This document shows positions 26,136-35,234 of a stretch of DNA of 64,000 bases, one piece after another. The stretch is from Lachnoclostridium sp. An14 (lineage in GTDB: Bacteria; Bacillota; Clostridia; Lachnospirales; Lachnospiraceae): contig NZ_NFLE01000006.1 of NCBI RefSeq assembly GCF_002160755.1, positions 1-64,000 on the forward strand, written 5' to 3'. The position numbers and the translations under genes were made by a program. The notes below the pieces were generated by a model. That model made no database searches and was not told the origin of the DNA. It saw only the letters and a program-made list of their open reading frames with translations. The number at the start of each line of letters is the position of its first letter. Positions within the stretch are counted from its first letter, which is position 1.

Positions 26136-26981
26136 CTAAACCCCCAGATACAATCCGGCGATCTCCAGATACTCCTCCGGATAAAAACCGATCTCCCCCG
26201 TAAACCGGGTCAGGGCGATCAGTCCGCCGTCGATGGAGGGGATTTCCGCCAGCATTCTGGCGTTATCCTGCTTTAACCCGCCTCCGTACACCACGTCCAT
26301 GCCGCCGGAGACTTCTTTTACATATTCAGCGATCTTTGTAATGTATTCCTTGTCCGGCGGTGTCTTTCCGGGGCCGATGGCCCATACCGGCTCATAGGCG
26401 ATCACCACCCGGCTTTTGTCCACTCCCGCCAGGCCCGTCTCGATCTGCTCCCGCAGCACCTCTTTCCACCGCTCCTGCTCCTCCGCCTTTTCGCCAATGC
26501 AGTAGAGCACGGAGAGTCCGGCCTCCACCGCCTGCTTTACCTCCTGGTTTAACAGCCGGTTCACCGCCGCCGTGTCCTCCACGCCAGCCTCCTTTAAGAT
26601 GCCGGCCTTGTCGTTTCTCTCCTCACAGTGGCCGATGAGAACGCTCTCACACTCCAGGGCTTTCACCGCCTTGGCGGTGCGGTTCGTGGTAAACGCGCCA
26701 AAATTATGGCCGGGAGCCACATCGTCCCGGTATACGCCCTGGCAGCCGATCTGCACCGGGTTTCCCGCCGCTTTCGCCTGGATGGCCGGGATGATGTGGG
26801 CCTCCGGAAGGTACATCACAAACTCTGTCTCCTCCCCCGCTGCCTCCGCCAGCCGACGCACCCCGTCCTGGATCTGGCTCACAATAAAGCCGCCCCACTC
26901 CGCCGGCGGGGCAATGGTGTTTACGCCGCCCTGGGATTTGGGGATGTCAAAGCGCTTTAAATTCAGAAAAATGTGTTTCAT
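26136..26981 (-). CDS. Triose-phosphate isomerase-like protein with altered phosphate loop
   Basis: This 281-aa TIM-barrel protein keeps the main catalytic residues of TIM: Asn7 and Lys9 (NLK), His in IGHCEERN, and Glu in YEPVWAIGPGK (loop 6 intact). However the IGHSERR motif is changed to IGHCEER, the loop-7 YGGSV is YGGGL, and the phosphate-gripping LVGGASL is replaced by LIALTRF. It also carries an insertion near residues 10-30. It is therefore probably an isomerase of another sugar phosphate rather than the glycolytic enzyme. It follows rpiB (9 bp gap; its GGGAGG overlaps the rpiB stop), in a group that recalls tetrose/pentose phosphate catabolic operons with TIM-like and RpiB-like pairs. 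This gene is GC-rich while rpiB upstream is AT-richer. Confidence 0.8.
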   Translation of the reverse strand: MKHIFLNLKRFDIPKSQGGVNTIAPPAEWGGFIVSQIQDGVRRLAEAAGEETEFVMYLPEAHIIPAIQAKAAGNPVQIGCQGVYRDDVAPGHNFGAFTTNRTAKAVKALECESVLIGHCEERNDKAGILKEAGVEDTAAVNRLLNQEVKQAVEAGLSVLYCIGEKAEEQERWKEVLREQIETGLAGVDKSRVVIAYEPVWAIGPGKTPPDKEYITKIAEYVKEVSGGMDVVYGGGLKQDNARMLAEIPSIDGGLIALTRFTGEIGFYPEEYLEIAGLYLGV

Positions 26982-26989
26982 GTACCGTT

Positions 26990-27436
26990 TTACACCTCCC
27001 CTTTCTCAAGCTGCATAATTTTGTTTACTCTTACTGTATGTTTTCCTCCCAAAAATTCAGCGTTTAAATATGAACGCAAAATCTCCCAGGCGAGTTCTAC
27101 GCCTGTTGTCCTGGCTCCCAACGCGATTACATTGGCATCGTTATGTTCTCTGGCCATTCTGGCTGAAAAACAATCACAGCAAAGCGCAGCCCTGATACCG
27201 GAAATTTTATTTGCCGCAATGCTCATCCCTATTCCGGTCCCACACACAAGAATGGCTTTTTCATATTCACCATTCCGTATTCCATCGGCTGTGATTTTGG
27301 CTATATCGGGATAATCTACCTCATTTTGATCATATACTCCCTGGTCTGTCACCTCATAGCCTTCCGCACAAAGCCTGCGTTTCAGCTCCTCTTTTAATTC
27401 AAATCCTCCATGATCACATCCAATACCCAATTTCAT
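26990..27436 (-). CDS. rpiB: RpiB/LacA/LacB family sugar-phosphate isomerase
   Basis: It interconverts ribose-5-phosphate and ribulose-5-phosphate, or a related aldose/ketose phosphate pair. The 148-aa length is typical. The N terminus GIGCDHGGFELKEEL carries the DHGG active-site motif, and CGTGIGMSIAANK with the family cysteine lies near residue 68. The operon contains an epimerase (Rpe), so a pentose phosphate role after nucleoside cleavage fits; an erythrose-4-phosphate role is an alternative given the TIM-like gene downstream. It lies 7 bp after rpe. Confidence 0.88.
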   Translation of the reverse strand: MKLGIGCDHGGFELKEELKRRLCAEGYEVTDQGVYDQNEVDYPDIAKITADGIRNGEYEKAILVCGTGIGMSIAANKISGIRAALCCDCFSARMAREHNDANVIALGARTTGVELAWEILRSYLNAEFLGGKHTVRVNKIMQLEKGEV

Positions 27437-27443
27437 GCTGCGT

Positions 27444-28142
27444 TCACACCTCCATTCCTGATAACTCCATTTGTCTTTGTGCCGTCTTTATAAGTCTTTC
27501 ATATTCCAGAAAATCCTCCCGTACGCCTTTTCGGCCACGAAAAACTCCAAATGCTCCTGATACCAAAATATCACACTCTCGTTTGATACATTCCGGAGTA
27601 TTGACATCATCAATTCCTCCATCTACTTCAATGAGATAAGAAAGGCCTTTATCCCTTCTGATTTTAGCCAGTTCTTCTACTTTTTTTAATGTCGAGGGAA
27701 TGAACGTCTGACCGGAAAACCCAGGCTCTACTCCCATAACCAGAATCAAATCGGCTTCCTCCAGAACATAATTCAGGAGGGATACTGGCTGGGAAGGATT
27801 CAGGGCAATTCCCGCTTTCATTCCCCTGGCTTTAATTTCCCTGGCCAGTCTAATGGCAAACGGCGTTGCGTCTAAATGAAATGTCACAATATCTGCTCCC
27901 GCCGCCTGCAACTGTTCCAGGTACTGTTCCGGATGTTCCGCCATAAGGTGTACATCCAATGTAAAAGAATATTTTTGAGCGATCACCCCCACTGTATTAA
28001 AATCAAAGCAAAAGTTCGGTACATAATGTCCATCCATAATATCCAAATGAACCATGCTCGCCCCTGCTTCTGCCAGCATATTCAACTGACTTCCCAAATT
28101 TAATAAATCTGCGCAAGCCAACGTAGGGCTTACTATAGGCAT
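27444..28142 (-). CDS. rpe: Ribulose-phosphate 3-epimerase family protein
   Basis: This 232-aa TIM-barrel enzyme likely interconverts ribulose-5-phosphate and xylulose-5-phosphate. Motifs: SPTLACADLLNLG, HLDIMDGHYVPNF, DVHLMAEHPEQY, GIALNPSQPVSLL, LVMGVEPGFSGQTF and IEVDGGID, with the metal-site His and Asp residues conserved. GGAGG lies eight bases before the ATG at 28142, while the ATG at 28157 would overlap that site, so the shorter form is chosen. It may be a dedicated catabolic paralogue, and specificity for another ketose phosphate (allulose-type) cannot be excluded. Confidence 0.87.
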   Translation of the reverse strand: MPIVSPTLACADLLNLGSQLNMLAEAGASMVHLDIMDGHYVPNFCFDFNTVGVIAQKYSFTLDVHLMAEHPEQYLEQLQAAGADIVTFHLDATPFAIRLAREIKARGMKAGIALNPSQPVSLLNYVLEEADLILVMGVEPGFSGQTFIPSTLKKVEELAKIRRDKGLSYLIEVDGGIDDVNTPECIKRECDILVSGAFGVFRGRKGVREDFLEYERLIKTAQRQMELSGMEV

Positions 28143-28164
28143 AATCGTTTCCTCCATCCTGTAA

Positions 28165-29094
28165 CTACCTTAAATTTACAAATTTTGAATACGGCTTTCC
28201 ATTTGCTGCCGGTCCCTTCGCCTCTCCAATAAATCCAGCTAATACAATCAAACTGGCCACATACGGGATCATCTGAATAAACTCATGAGGAATCGGAAAG
28301 TTGGGAATCATTTGAACATAAATCTGTATTGCTTCAAATAAACCGAAGAACATTGCCGCAAAGAAAGCGCCCACCGGATTCCATTTTCCCATGATGACAG
28401 CTCCCAAAGCTAAATAACCTCTGCCAGACACCATTCCCGTCTGAAACAGATCCATCTGTCCGATTGATAAGAACGCTCCACCCAGTCCACCTAAAAAACC
28501 GCTGGCCATCACCGAAAAATATCGTATTTTTGCCACACTGATTCCTGCCGTTTCCGCTGCTTTCGGTTGTTCTCCCACCATATTAATACGAAGCCCAAGA
28601 GGAGTGTATTTCAGTATGTACCATACAATCGCCAGCATAATAAATGCCAAATACACAAACGGGGACAGCTTGGAAAGAAAATTCCCTATCACCGGTATCC
28701 CAGCTAAAACAGGAGTAGACGATAAAGAGTTTACCTGCGCTGAATTTCCGCTGGTATGAAACACCACATTAATTCCTACAGCAGAGAATCCATCTGCCAG
28801 CATCACAAGTGCCATCGCGCTGATATTTTGAAGACCTCCTGCCGTGATACATACAAAAGAATGTATGGCAGAAATTAAAATCCCGACAATCACCGCAGCC
28901 AACACACCAATCCAAGGATTTCCTGTGTAATAACTGCCGACCACAGCACTGAAAGCCGCAGCTGTCATGATTCCTTCTAAGCCGATGTTTGTGACGCCTG
29001 ATTTTTCAGACATTGTTCCTCCAAGTGCAGTCAATGCCAAAGGTGTACCCATTCGCAAAGTTGAAAGCAAGATCGTTGAGAGCGCACTAAGCAT
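28165..29094 (-). CDS. Nucleoside ABC transporter permease (NupQ/YufQ type)
   Basis: This 309-aa polytopic permease of the BPD_transp_2 family has about eight or nine hydrophobic segments and the motif LGGTMSEKSGVTNIGLEG near the N terminus, a hallmark of the second permease of BmpA-type nucleoside importers. It partners the permease, ATPase and lipoprotein genes just upstream. ATG 29094 overlaps the end of the previous gene by eight bases and has AGGGAGGG, so it is preferred over the 29121 start. Confidence 0.9.
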   Translation of the reverse strand: MLSALSTILLSTLRMGTPLALTALGGTMSEKSGVTNIGLEGIMTAAAFSAVVGSYYTGNPWIGVLAAVIVGILISAIHSFVCITAGGLQNISAMALVMLADGFSAVGINVVFHTSGNSAQVNSLSSTPVLAGIPVIGNFLSKLSPFVYLAFIMLAIVWYILKYTPLGLRINMVGEQPKAAETAGISVAKIRYFSVMASGFLGGLGGAFLSIGQMDLFQTGMVSGRGYLALGAVIMGKWNPVGAFFAAMFFGLFEAIQIYVQMIPNFPIPHEFIQMIPYVASLIVLAGFIGEAKGPAANGKPYSKFVNLR

Positions 29095-30148
29095 CTGCCT
29101 TCCCTCCCTTCTTTGTCCCATGCTCCAGATAGTACCGAATCATATAATCGCAACCCAGGAAAATCAGAACTAATCCTTGAATAATGTCTACAATGTCCTG
29201 TGAAACCCCAACTTGGATCTGCATATTTAAGGCTCCATTTCTCATAGCTCCTAAAAGGAATGCTGAAAAAAACACCGCGACAGGATTTCCATGAGCCATC
29301 ATGGCTACCGGAATTCCATTAAAACCATATCCTGGAGAAAATCCGTCCACAACACGATAGATACTGCCCTGAACTTCTACCGCACCCCCAATCCCGGCTA
29401 AAGCTCCACTGATTAAAAGCGCAAGAAACATATTTTTCTTAATGTTGATTCCAGATGTACGGCTGGCATTCGCATTTAATCCGACTGCCCGCAATTCATA
29501 TCCCGCAGTAGTCTTTTTTAATAAAAACCAGCACACGAAAATCATAATAATTGCCAATATAAAACCAATATTTAAGGACATCGGCCGAGGAAACAGCAAC
29601 GGCAACTGCGCGGAACCCGCAATTCTCGCTGTCCCGCTGATCGTGGAATTTTCTTCCTTAAATGGACCATTTACCAGATATTGTACAAAAAATGTAGCAA
29701 CGTAGTTCAGCATAATCGTAGCAATTACTACGTGCACATTTCGGGCAAATTTCAATGCGGCCGCAATACCGGCCCATAGAAATCCTGCAGCTGCCCCTGC
29801 CAGAATACAGAGAGGAATGTGAATTACCATGGGCAAATCCACATATACACCTACCAAACCGGCAGCCATGGCTCCCATGAGTAACTGTCCTTCCGCACCA
29901 ATATTAAATACTGTACACCGCGTCGCCACCGCTACCGCGAGTCCGGTGAAGATAAGGGGGACGGCCTTAGTAAGTGAATAGGAAAGCGCTACCGGAGAAC
30001 CAAATGCCCCCTGAAGCAGCGCTCCATAAGCACGGAAAGGATTCTCTCCCATCAATGCTATGATCACTCCTCCAACCAAAAACGCAAGCAAAATAGCAAT
30101 AAGCGTAATTTGAGCCTCTATCAAAAAGCCTCTTGATTTGCCTTTCAT
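29087..30148 (-). CDS. Nucleoside ABC transporter permease (NupP/YufP type)
   Basis: This 353-aa first permease of the importer has a long N-terminal hydrophobic segment (TLIAILLAFLVGGVIIALMG), then GENPFRAYGALLQGAFG and TVFNIGAEGQLLMGA, the diagnostic NIGAEGQ motif of the family. Its ATG overlaps the ATPase stop (ATGA) and its end overlaps the second permease, so all components are translationally coupled. Confidence 0.92.
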   Translation of the reverse strand: MKGKSRGFLIEAQITLIAILLAFLVGGVIIALMGENPFRAYGALLQGAFGSPVALSYSLTKAVPLIFTGLAVAVATRCTVFNIGAEGQLLMGAMAAGLVGVYVDLPMVIHIPLCILAGAAAGFLWAGIAAALKFARNVHVVIATIMLNYVATFFVQYLVNGPFKEENSTISGTARIAGSAQLPLLFPRPMSLNIGFILAIIMIFVCWFLLKKTTAGYELRAVGLNANASRTSGINIKKNMFLALLISGALAGIGGAVEVQGSIYRVVDGFSPGYGFNGIPVAMMAHGNPVAVFFSAFLLGAMRNGALNMQIQVGVSQDIVDIIQGLVLIFLGCDYMIRYYLEHGTKKGGKADA

Positions 30149-31683
30149 CCAACATTCACCTCCTCTGTAGCCGTTTTCTGTCCCAGCATCATCAATCCCA
30201 GTTCTTCTTTCGTTGTTGTCTTCGCATCAACAATACCGGCAATCTGTCCCTTATAAATTACTGCAATGCGATCGCTCAAGGCCAAAATTTCATCCAGCTC
30301 CAGGGAAAACAAAAGTACTGCTTTCCCTTTATTTCTCTCGTTCACCAAAACCTGGTGAATATACTCAATTGCCCCCACATCAAGCCCTCTTGTTGGCTGA
30401 ACTGCCAATATCAAATGAGGATCCCGATAAACAGCTCTTGCGATAACAATCTTCTGCTGATTTCCGCCAGACAGGCTGGCTGCCGGTTCTTCCACCCCTG
30501 TGCAGCGAATGTCAAACTGCTCCTTCAACTTATCAGAAGTATCATGGATTGCTCCCTCTTTGAGAATCATCCCGTTTTCAGCAAACTCCTGTCTTTTATG
30601 GAGACCCAAAATCATATTTTCAGCTATGGAAAATTCCAGAACCAATCCGTCCTTATGCCTGTCCTCTGGAATATAGCCTAACCCCTGATCTAAAATCTCA
30701 TGGATCTTCCGTCCCTTAATTGATTTCCCATTTAAAAGAATATCCCCTGTCCAATTCTCCTCCTGACCGGAAATCATAGCCGCCAGTTCTTCTTGTCCAT
30801 TTCCATCTACTCCCGCGACACCCATGATTTCTCCCGCTTTTACTCCAAGTGATAAGCTGTCTATTTTCCGTATGGTCTTATTTTTTACACAGGTCACATT
30901 TTGAATATCGAGAACTAGGTGGCCGTCACTTCTCTGTTCCCGTTCTCCACCGCCGAGCACAATCTCCCTGCCAACCATACTTTTCGCCAATTCCTCTGAA
31001 GTTATATCAGCGGTTCCAAAAGTTCCTGTAACCCGCCCTCGTCTGATTACTGTTACTTTATCAGAAATTTTCATGACCTCCGCTAGTTTATGGCTGATAA
31101 ACAGAATGGTATTTCCCTGCGCCTTTAACTTCAGCAAAATTTCGCAGAATTCGTCAATTTCCTGAGGTGTCAATACTGCTGTCGGTTCATCGAAAATAAG
31201 GATTTTCGCATTTCGGTACAGTACCTTTAAGATCTCTACCCTCTGCTGCATGGTAACAGACAAATTTCCAACCTTTTCTTTCGGGTCAATCTTCATTCCA
31301 TACCGTTCTGAGAGCTCTGCAATTCGTTTCTCCGCCGTTTTTCTGTCCAGAAACCATTTGCTGCCCGTTTCTTCGCCAGCTATAATATTCTCTGCTACCG
31401 TCATTTTAGGCACCAGCATAAAATGCTGATGAACCATACCGATTCCCATATGAATAGCATCTTTGGAACTGGTAAAATGAACCGGCTTTCCATTAATCAG
31501 CAGTTCACCAGAAGTAGGGGTATAAAGACCATAGATGATATTCATAAGCGTCGTCTTTCCTGCCCCATTTTCTCCAGCCAATGAATGAATCTGTCCCTGT
31601 TCCACGCCGAAAGAAATATCATCATTTGCCGTGAACTGACCAAACCGCTTTGTGATATGCCTAAGCTCCACTGCATAAGCCAT
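30145..31683 (-). CDS. Nucleoside ABC transporter ATPase, duplicated domain (NupO/YufO type)
   Basis: The 512-aa protein has two ABC domains. Domain 1 has an intact Walker A (GENGAGKTTLMN) but a weak signature (LSVTMQQRVEIL). Domain 2 has a degenerate Walker A (GVDGNGQEEL) and a good signature (LSGGNQQKIVIARA). This asymmetry is normal for the RbsA/NupO family. It would power uptake of nucleosides delivered by the BMP lipoprotein encoded 21 bp upstream. RBS GGAGAGGTG precedes the ATG. Confidence 0.93.
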   Translation of the reverse strand: MAYAVELRHITKRFGQFTANDDISFGVEQGQIHSLAGENGAGKTTLMNIIYGLYTPTSGELLINGKPVHFTSSKDAIHMGIGMVHQHFMLVPKMTVAENIIAGEETGSKWFLDRKTAEKRIAELSERYGMKIDPKEKVGNLSVTMQQRVEILKVLYRNAKILIFDEPTAVLTPQEIDEFCEILLKLKAQGNTILFISHKLAEVMKISDKVTVIRRGRVTGTFGTADITSEELAKSMVGREIVLGGGEREQRSDGHLVLDIQNVTCVKNKTIRKIDSLSLGVKAGEIMGVAGVDGNGQEELAAMISGQEENWTGDILLNGKSIKGRKIHEILDQGLGYIPEDRHKDGLVLEFSIAENMILGLHKRQEFAENGMILKEGAIHDTSDKLKEQFDIRCTGVEEPAASLSGGNQQKIVIARAVYRDPHLILAVQPTRGLDVGAIEYIHQVLVNERNKGKAVLLFSLELDEILALSDRIAVIYKGQIAGIVDAKTTTKEELGLMMLGQKTATEEVNVG

Positions 31684-31704
31684 ACAATCACCTCTCCTCC
31701 CTGT

Positions 31705-32745
31705 TTACCGAGCCGCTACCCAGGTTTCAAACTCCTCCTGATTGACCGGAATATCAATCTCTCCCGCTATCACCTGATCCCGCAGTTCATCAATCTCATC
31801 CTTTATCTCCTGTGGCACAAAGTCCTGCATCACAGGTTCTGTAGAATACATCAAATCGACTCCGCCCTCTTTTACTCCATAGTTCTGAGGTTCATTCCCT
31901 TTCAAAGTGCCATCCAACAAACTTTCAACCAATGAATAGGCCACATTATCCACCCGTTTTACCTGAGATGCCACAATTTTATCCGGCATTTGATTAAACT
32001 GGCCATTGGCTGCTCCAAACGCCCATTTTTCCTCTCCTGCCTGGGATGACGCACGAAACACTCCCAAATTCGCCGCGCCTGCAAAAGGAGCTATATAATC
32101 ACAGCCACTACTATACAACGCGCTGGCAATCTCCAACCCTTTTCCAACATCGCTGAAACTGCCCACATAAGTAGAGGTTACTTTGACATCCGGATCAATA
32201 TAATACGCTCCTGCTGTATATCCCCACTGACATCTATCTTGGATTACCCCGCTCACACCTCCCACATACGCGATTTGTCCTGTTTGAGTCAGTTTTGCCC
32301 CCAAAGCTCCCAACAAAAAGCCGGCCTCTTGCTCCCGGTAAGAAGATGACGCGATGTTTTCATATCCCTCAATTTCCATATCCAACAGTCCAAAATAAAC
32401 ATCTGGAAACTCCTGGCTCACTTCAATCACCGCATCCTTGACCGTAGAACTGGGAGTAATAATCATATCAGACAGCTGCGCCAGGCTTCTTAGACTATTC
32501 TGTAAGTCCGAAACTTCTTTCACTTCCAATGTTATCAGTTTAATTCCCAGCTCCTGCTCCGCTCTCTGGAGTCCCTCCAACGCCACATCATTAAAGCTCT
32601 GCGTTCCAAAACCTGCCCCATCCGCTAAAAGCGCTACAGTAACTGTTCCATCGTCCTCCTCGCCTCCAGCTCCGCACCCAGTCAAACTCCCAGTAGCAAC
32701 CGCCAGACAAACCCCTATTGCCAGGATACGTTTCCACACCACCAT
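31705..32745 (-). CDS. BMP family nucleoside-binding lipoprotein
   Basis: This 346-aa substrate-binding lipoprotein of the BmpA/Med family has a signal peptide and lipobox (SLTGC, Cys about residue 24). Core motifs include LLADGAGFGTQSFND, GFLLGALGAKLTQTGQIAYVGG and DYIAPFAGAANLGV. It would capture nucleosides outside the membrane for the ABC permeases encoded downstream. It lies 23 bp after the nucleoside hydrolase gene. Ribose or other ligands cannot be excluded, but the neighbouring hydrolase favours nucleosides. Confidence 0.92.
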   Translation of the reverse strand: MVVWKRILAIGVCLAVATGSLTGCGAGGEEDDGTVTVALLADGAGFGTQSFNDVALEGLQRAEQELGIKLITLEVKEVSDLQNSLRSLAQLSDMIITPSSTVKDAVIEVSQEFPDVYFGLLDMEIEGYENIASSSYREQEAGFLLGALGAKLTQTGQIAYVGGVSGVIQDRCQWGYTAGAYYIDPDVKVTSTYVGSFSDVGKGLEIASALYSSGCDYIAPFAGAANLGVFRASSQAGEEKWAFGAANGQFNQMPDKIVASQVKRVDNVAYSLVESLLDGTLKGNEPQNYGVKEGGVDLMYSTEPVMQDFVPQEIKDEIDELRDQVIAGEIDIPVNQEEFETWVAAR

Positions 32746-32768
32746 GGTTAAACCTCCCTCTCTCTGAT

Positions 32769-33737
32769 TTATTTCGTGTACGATCTAAGCGCCCGGAAAT
32801 ATTCCTCCATGATCCGTTCTCTGTTCACAGAATCCAGATATACGATATTCCTTTCCTCCTCCGTTTTCTGCATTATATTTTCATAATCAATTACTGTCAT
32901 TCCTGTTGTCAGCTCTCCCTGTGTCTCCACATCGGCGTAATACTTTACCCCAGTGAAACATTCAGGATTAGTCAAATATGCTGCCGTACAGAGATCATGG
33001 ACACAAAGGCCTTTAAAACGAGCCTTCGCATTATTACTCTCATTCACAGTGGCATTATAAAAGCTGCAAAGCTGATAGTTCATCTGCGCGACCGGATTTT
33101 TTATTTTCCCAATTTCTTCTATATCCTCATCTGTAAAATACAGCTCTTTCGTCGTATCCAACGGACACATATAGAACGGAACCCCGCTTTGCATTACCAG
33201 CCGCGCGGCCTCCGGATCCGCCAAAACATTAAACGTAGATACTGGCGTCGGATTCCCGGTCCGAATGGATCCCCCCATAAACACAATCTTGTCGATCTTG
33301 CCCTTGCAGTCTTCATGCTCCATAAGAAGTTTCGCTATATTCGTCAGTGGCGCTAAAGCCATAATGGCTACTTTTTCATCGCTTTCCATGAGTTTTTTAT
33401 AAATAAAATCGGAGGCCTTTTCTTCTACAGGCTTTTTCTCTGTAGGCTGTTCAAAACAATACGTTCCCAATCCCGTTTCCCCATGAATATATCCAGCGTC
33501 TTCCAGCGGACGCTCTAATGGGTGTGACTCTCCCTGCGCAAGAGGAATCTCTGTTCGCCCCATAATTTCCAAAGCATTTAATGTATTAAATGTCGTTTTA
33601 TCCACCGATTGGTTTCCCGCGACTGTAGTAACGCCAATGACATCCAATTTGTCACTAGCAAGGGATAGAGCAAACGAGATCATATCATCAATCCCCGTGT
33701 CACAGTCAATAATTACTTTTACCTTGTCCTCTCTCAT
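32769..33737 (-). CDS. Inosine-uridine preferring nucleoside hydrolase family protein
   Basis: This 322-aa enzyme splits ribonucleosides into base and ribose. The calcium-site motif IIDCDTGIDD lies at residues about 8-17, followed by ALAPLTNIAKLL and VFMGGS in the middle and FNVLADPEAARLV, all typical of IUNH. As first gene of the operon it likely acts on imported nucleosides and provides ribose for the RpiB/Rpe enzymes; no ribokinase is visible here. It is divergent from the LacI regulator. Confidence 0.93.
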   Translation of the reverse strand: MREDKVKVIIDCDTGIDDMISFALSLASDKLDVIGVTTVAGNQSVDKTTFNTLNALEIMGRTEIPLAQGESHPLERPLEDAGYIHGETGLGTYCFEQPTEKKPVEEKASDFIYKKLMESDEKVAIMALAPLTNIAKLLMEHEDCKGKIDKIVFMGGSIRTGNPTPVSTFNVLADPEAARLVMQSGVPFYMCPLDTTKELYFTDEDIEEIGKIKNPVAQMNYQLCSFYNATVNESNNAKARFKGLCVHDLCTAAYLTNPECFTGVKYYADVETQGELTTGMTVIDYENIMQKTEEERNIVYLDSVNRERIMEEYFRALRSYTK

Positions 33738-33839
33738 ATATCATCTCTCCTATTTATAATCTAGGTTTTTAAGGGAAACCCGCGACCCTCTGTCTCTTTT
33801 GTATATATCTTTGCATTATCTATTTACTTTTACTTCTTA

Positions 33840-33916
33840 AGCATAAGAAAATAATAAGCAAAAAGCAAACGTTTTTTACGCAAACGTTTGCTTTATTGTC
33901 CATTATGTGTTATAAT
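33840..33916. promoter_or_regulatory. Divergent promoters with LacI-type operator
   Basis: A perfect palindrome GCAAACGTTTGC (33880-33891) overlaps the -35 (TTGCTT, 33888-33893) of the + strand regulator promoter, whose -10 is TATAAT (33911-33916, 17-bp spacer). A second partial site GCAAACGTTTTT (33865-33876) overlaps the -35 (TTGCTT, 33868-33863) of a minus promoter with TATGCT (33845-33840) for the nucleoside operon. The sites suit the LacI-family regulator, or a CcpA-like protein. Confidence 0.65.
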
Positions 33917-33974
33917 TTTGTCATTCAAATCCGTTTTTTATCATTATATTCCAAATACGAAAGAAGGGCTTTCC

Positions 33975-35000
33975 ATGACACTGAAAGAAATTGCACAAAA
34001 GGCCGGTGTTTCCGTCTCCACCGTGTCCCGCGTCATCAACAACAATAATTCCAAAGCCGCCAGCAAAGAGGTCCAGGAGCGCATCTGGCAGATCGTCCGG
34101 GAAACGGGCTACACCCCCAATCTGTCTGCCAAAAGCCTTCAGAAGGGCACCTCCGCCCCCATCAACACCCATTCCCTGGCCTGCCTGTTCGCCAGAACCC
34201 CCGACTCCCCCAACGATCCCTTTTTCTCCTCCCTGGCAAGGAGCGTGGAGACGGCCGCCTATCAGCAGAACTACCTGGTAAAATCCTCCTTCACCGCCTT
34301 TGACCTGGATAAGCCCGGCGCCAGCCCGATGCTCATGGATCCCTCCATCAACGGCGTGGCCGTCCTGGGACGGATCGACAAAGCGGGCCTGAAAACCTTA
34401 AAACAGTATTTCCGCTATGTGGCCTACACCGGCTTAAACGAAATCAACGCCAAATACGATCAGATTCTCTGCAGCGGCTACCAGGCCAGCATCACCGCGG
34501 TAGAGCACCTAATCAGTCTTGGCCACCGCCACATCGGCTACATCGGTGAAACGGACAACGAAACCCGCTACAGCGGCTACAAGGACACCCTGGAAAAACA
34601 CCGCCTCCCCTGCAACGCCACTTACGTCTCCTCCGTCCCTCAGACCTCCGGCGGCGGCTTAAAGGGGGCGCTGCAGCTTTTGGAGCGCCAACCCCTCATC
34701 ACCGCCATTTTTTGTAGCAACGACGTGACTGCCATCGGGGCCATGCGGGCCATCCGGGACCGTGGCTTAAAAATCCCCAGGGACATCTCCGTCATCAGCA
34801 TCGACGACATCGACACCGCCCAGTACCTCTCCCCCATGCTCACCACCGTCCACGTCCCCATCGAGGAAATGGGCCAGATGACCGCCAAAATCCTCATCGA
34901 CCGCATCACCGGCGGCCACACCCTGCCTATGAAAATCTTTCTGCCCTTTTATCTGTCCCAGAGGGAGAGCTGCGCGCCGCCGCGGCGGCGGGAGGAGTAG
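33975..35000 (+). CDS. LacI family transcriptional regulator
   Basis: This 341-aa regulator has an N-terminal helix-turn-helix, MTLKEIAQKAGVSVSTVSRVINN, and the hinge-helix region LSAKSLQKG, then a periplasmic-binding-protein-like sensor domain (SLGHRHIGYIGE, AIFCSNDVTAIGAMRAIRDRG, DISVISIDDI). ATG 33975 with AAGGG is the real start; the longer frame precedes the HTH and includes promoter sequence. It probably represses the divergent nucleoside operon through GCAAACGTTTGC and itself. It is GC-rich, unlike that operon. Confidence 0.92.
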   Translation: MTLKEIAQKAGVSVSTVSRVINNNNSKAASKEVQERIWQIVRETGYTPNLSAKSLQKGTSAPINTHSLACLFARTPDSPNDPFFSSLARSVETAAYQQNYLVKSSFTAFDLDKPGASPMLMDPSINGVAVLGRIDKAGLKTLKQYFRYVAYTGLNEINAKYDQILCSGYQASITAVEHLISLGHRHIGYIGETDNETRYSGYKDTLEKHRLPCNATYVSSVPQTSGGGLKGALQLLERQPLITAIFCSNDVTAIGAMRAIRDRGLKIPRDISVISIDDIDTAQYLSPMLTTVHVPIEEMGQMTAKILIDRITGGHTLPMKIFLPFYLSQRESCAPPRRREE

Positions 35001-35060
35001 ACGAGGAAAAATGCGTGTAAAACGGACTGCACGGATACTGCCGGATTCCACTCTCTTAAA

Positions 35061-35184
35061 AAGTGTGCGCAGTAGCGCACACTCGCGCCGGAGCGCGGCT
35101 GCGTAAACAGCCATTTTCCTCCCCGCGGAGTGTGCCTCCTTGCGGAGCATTCTCATTTAACAGGAAACGAAGTTTCCTGTTAAA
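35061..35184 (+). repeat. Serial-hairpin intergenic repeat, copy 4 (full length)
   Basis: Arms AGTGTGCGC/GCGCACACT with loop AGTA; CGCGC-CGGA-GCGCG; GGCTG-CGTAAA-CAGCC; CTCC-TTGC-GGAG; and a perfect 13-bp tail hairpin (35156-35168 with 35172-35184, loop GAA). With the lspA terminator it accounts for most of the 347-bp gap between the LacI and LspA genes; nothing else is seen there. Confidence 0.9.
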
Positions 35185-35188
35185 CAAG

Positions 35189-35234
35189 AAAAAACGCCAG
35201 GCCCGCGGAACTCATCCCGTCCCGCGGCCCGGCG
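35189..35234 (-). terminator. Intrinsic terminator downstream of lspA
   Basis: Minus-strand CGCCGGGCCGCGG pairs with CCGCGGGCCTGGCG, followed by TTTTTTC. It lies about 115 bp past the lspA stop, between that gene and repeat copy 4. Confidence 0.75.

Noticed and set aside
33738-33840. Purine riboswitch in the leader of the nucleoside hydrolase operon
   Set aside because: The conserved purine-riboswitch core and paired loops are not found; the operator/LacI arrangement explains regulation.
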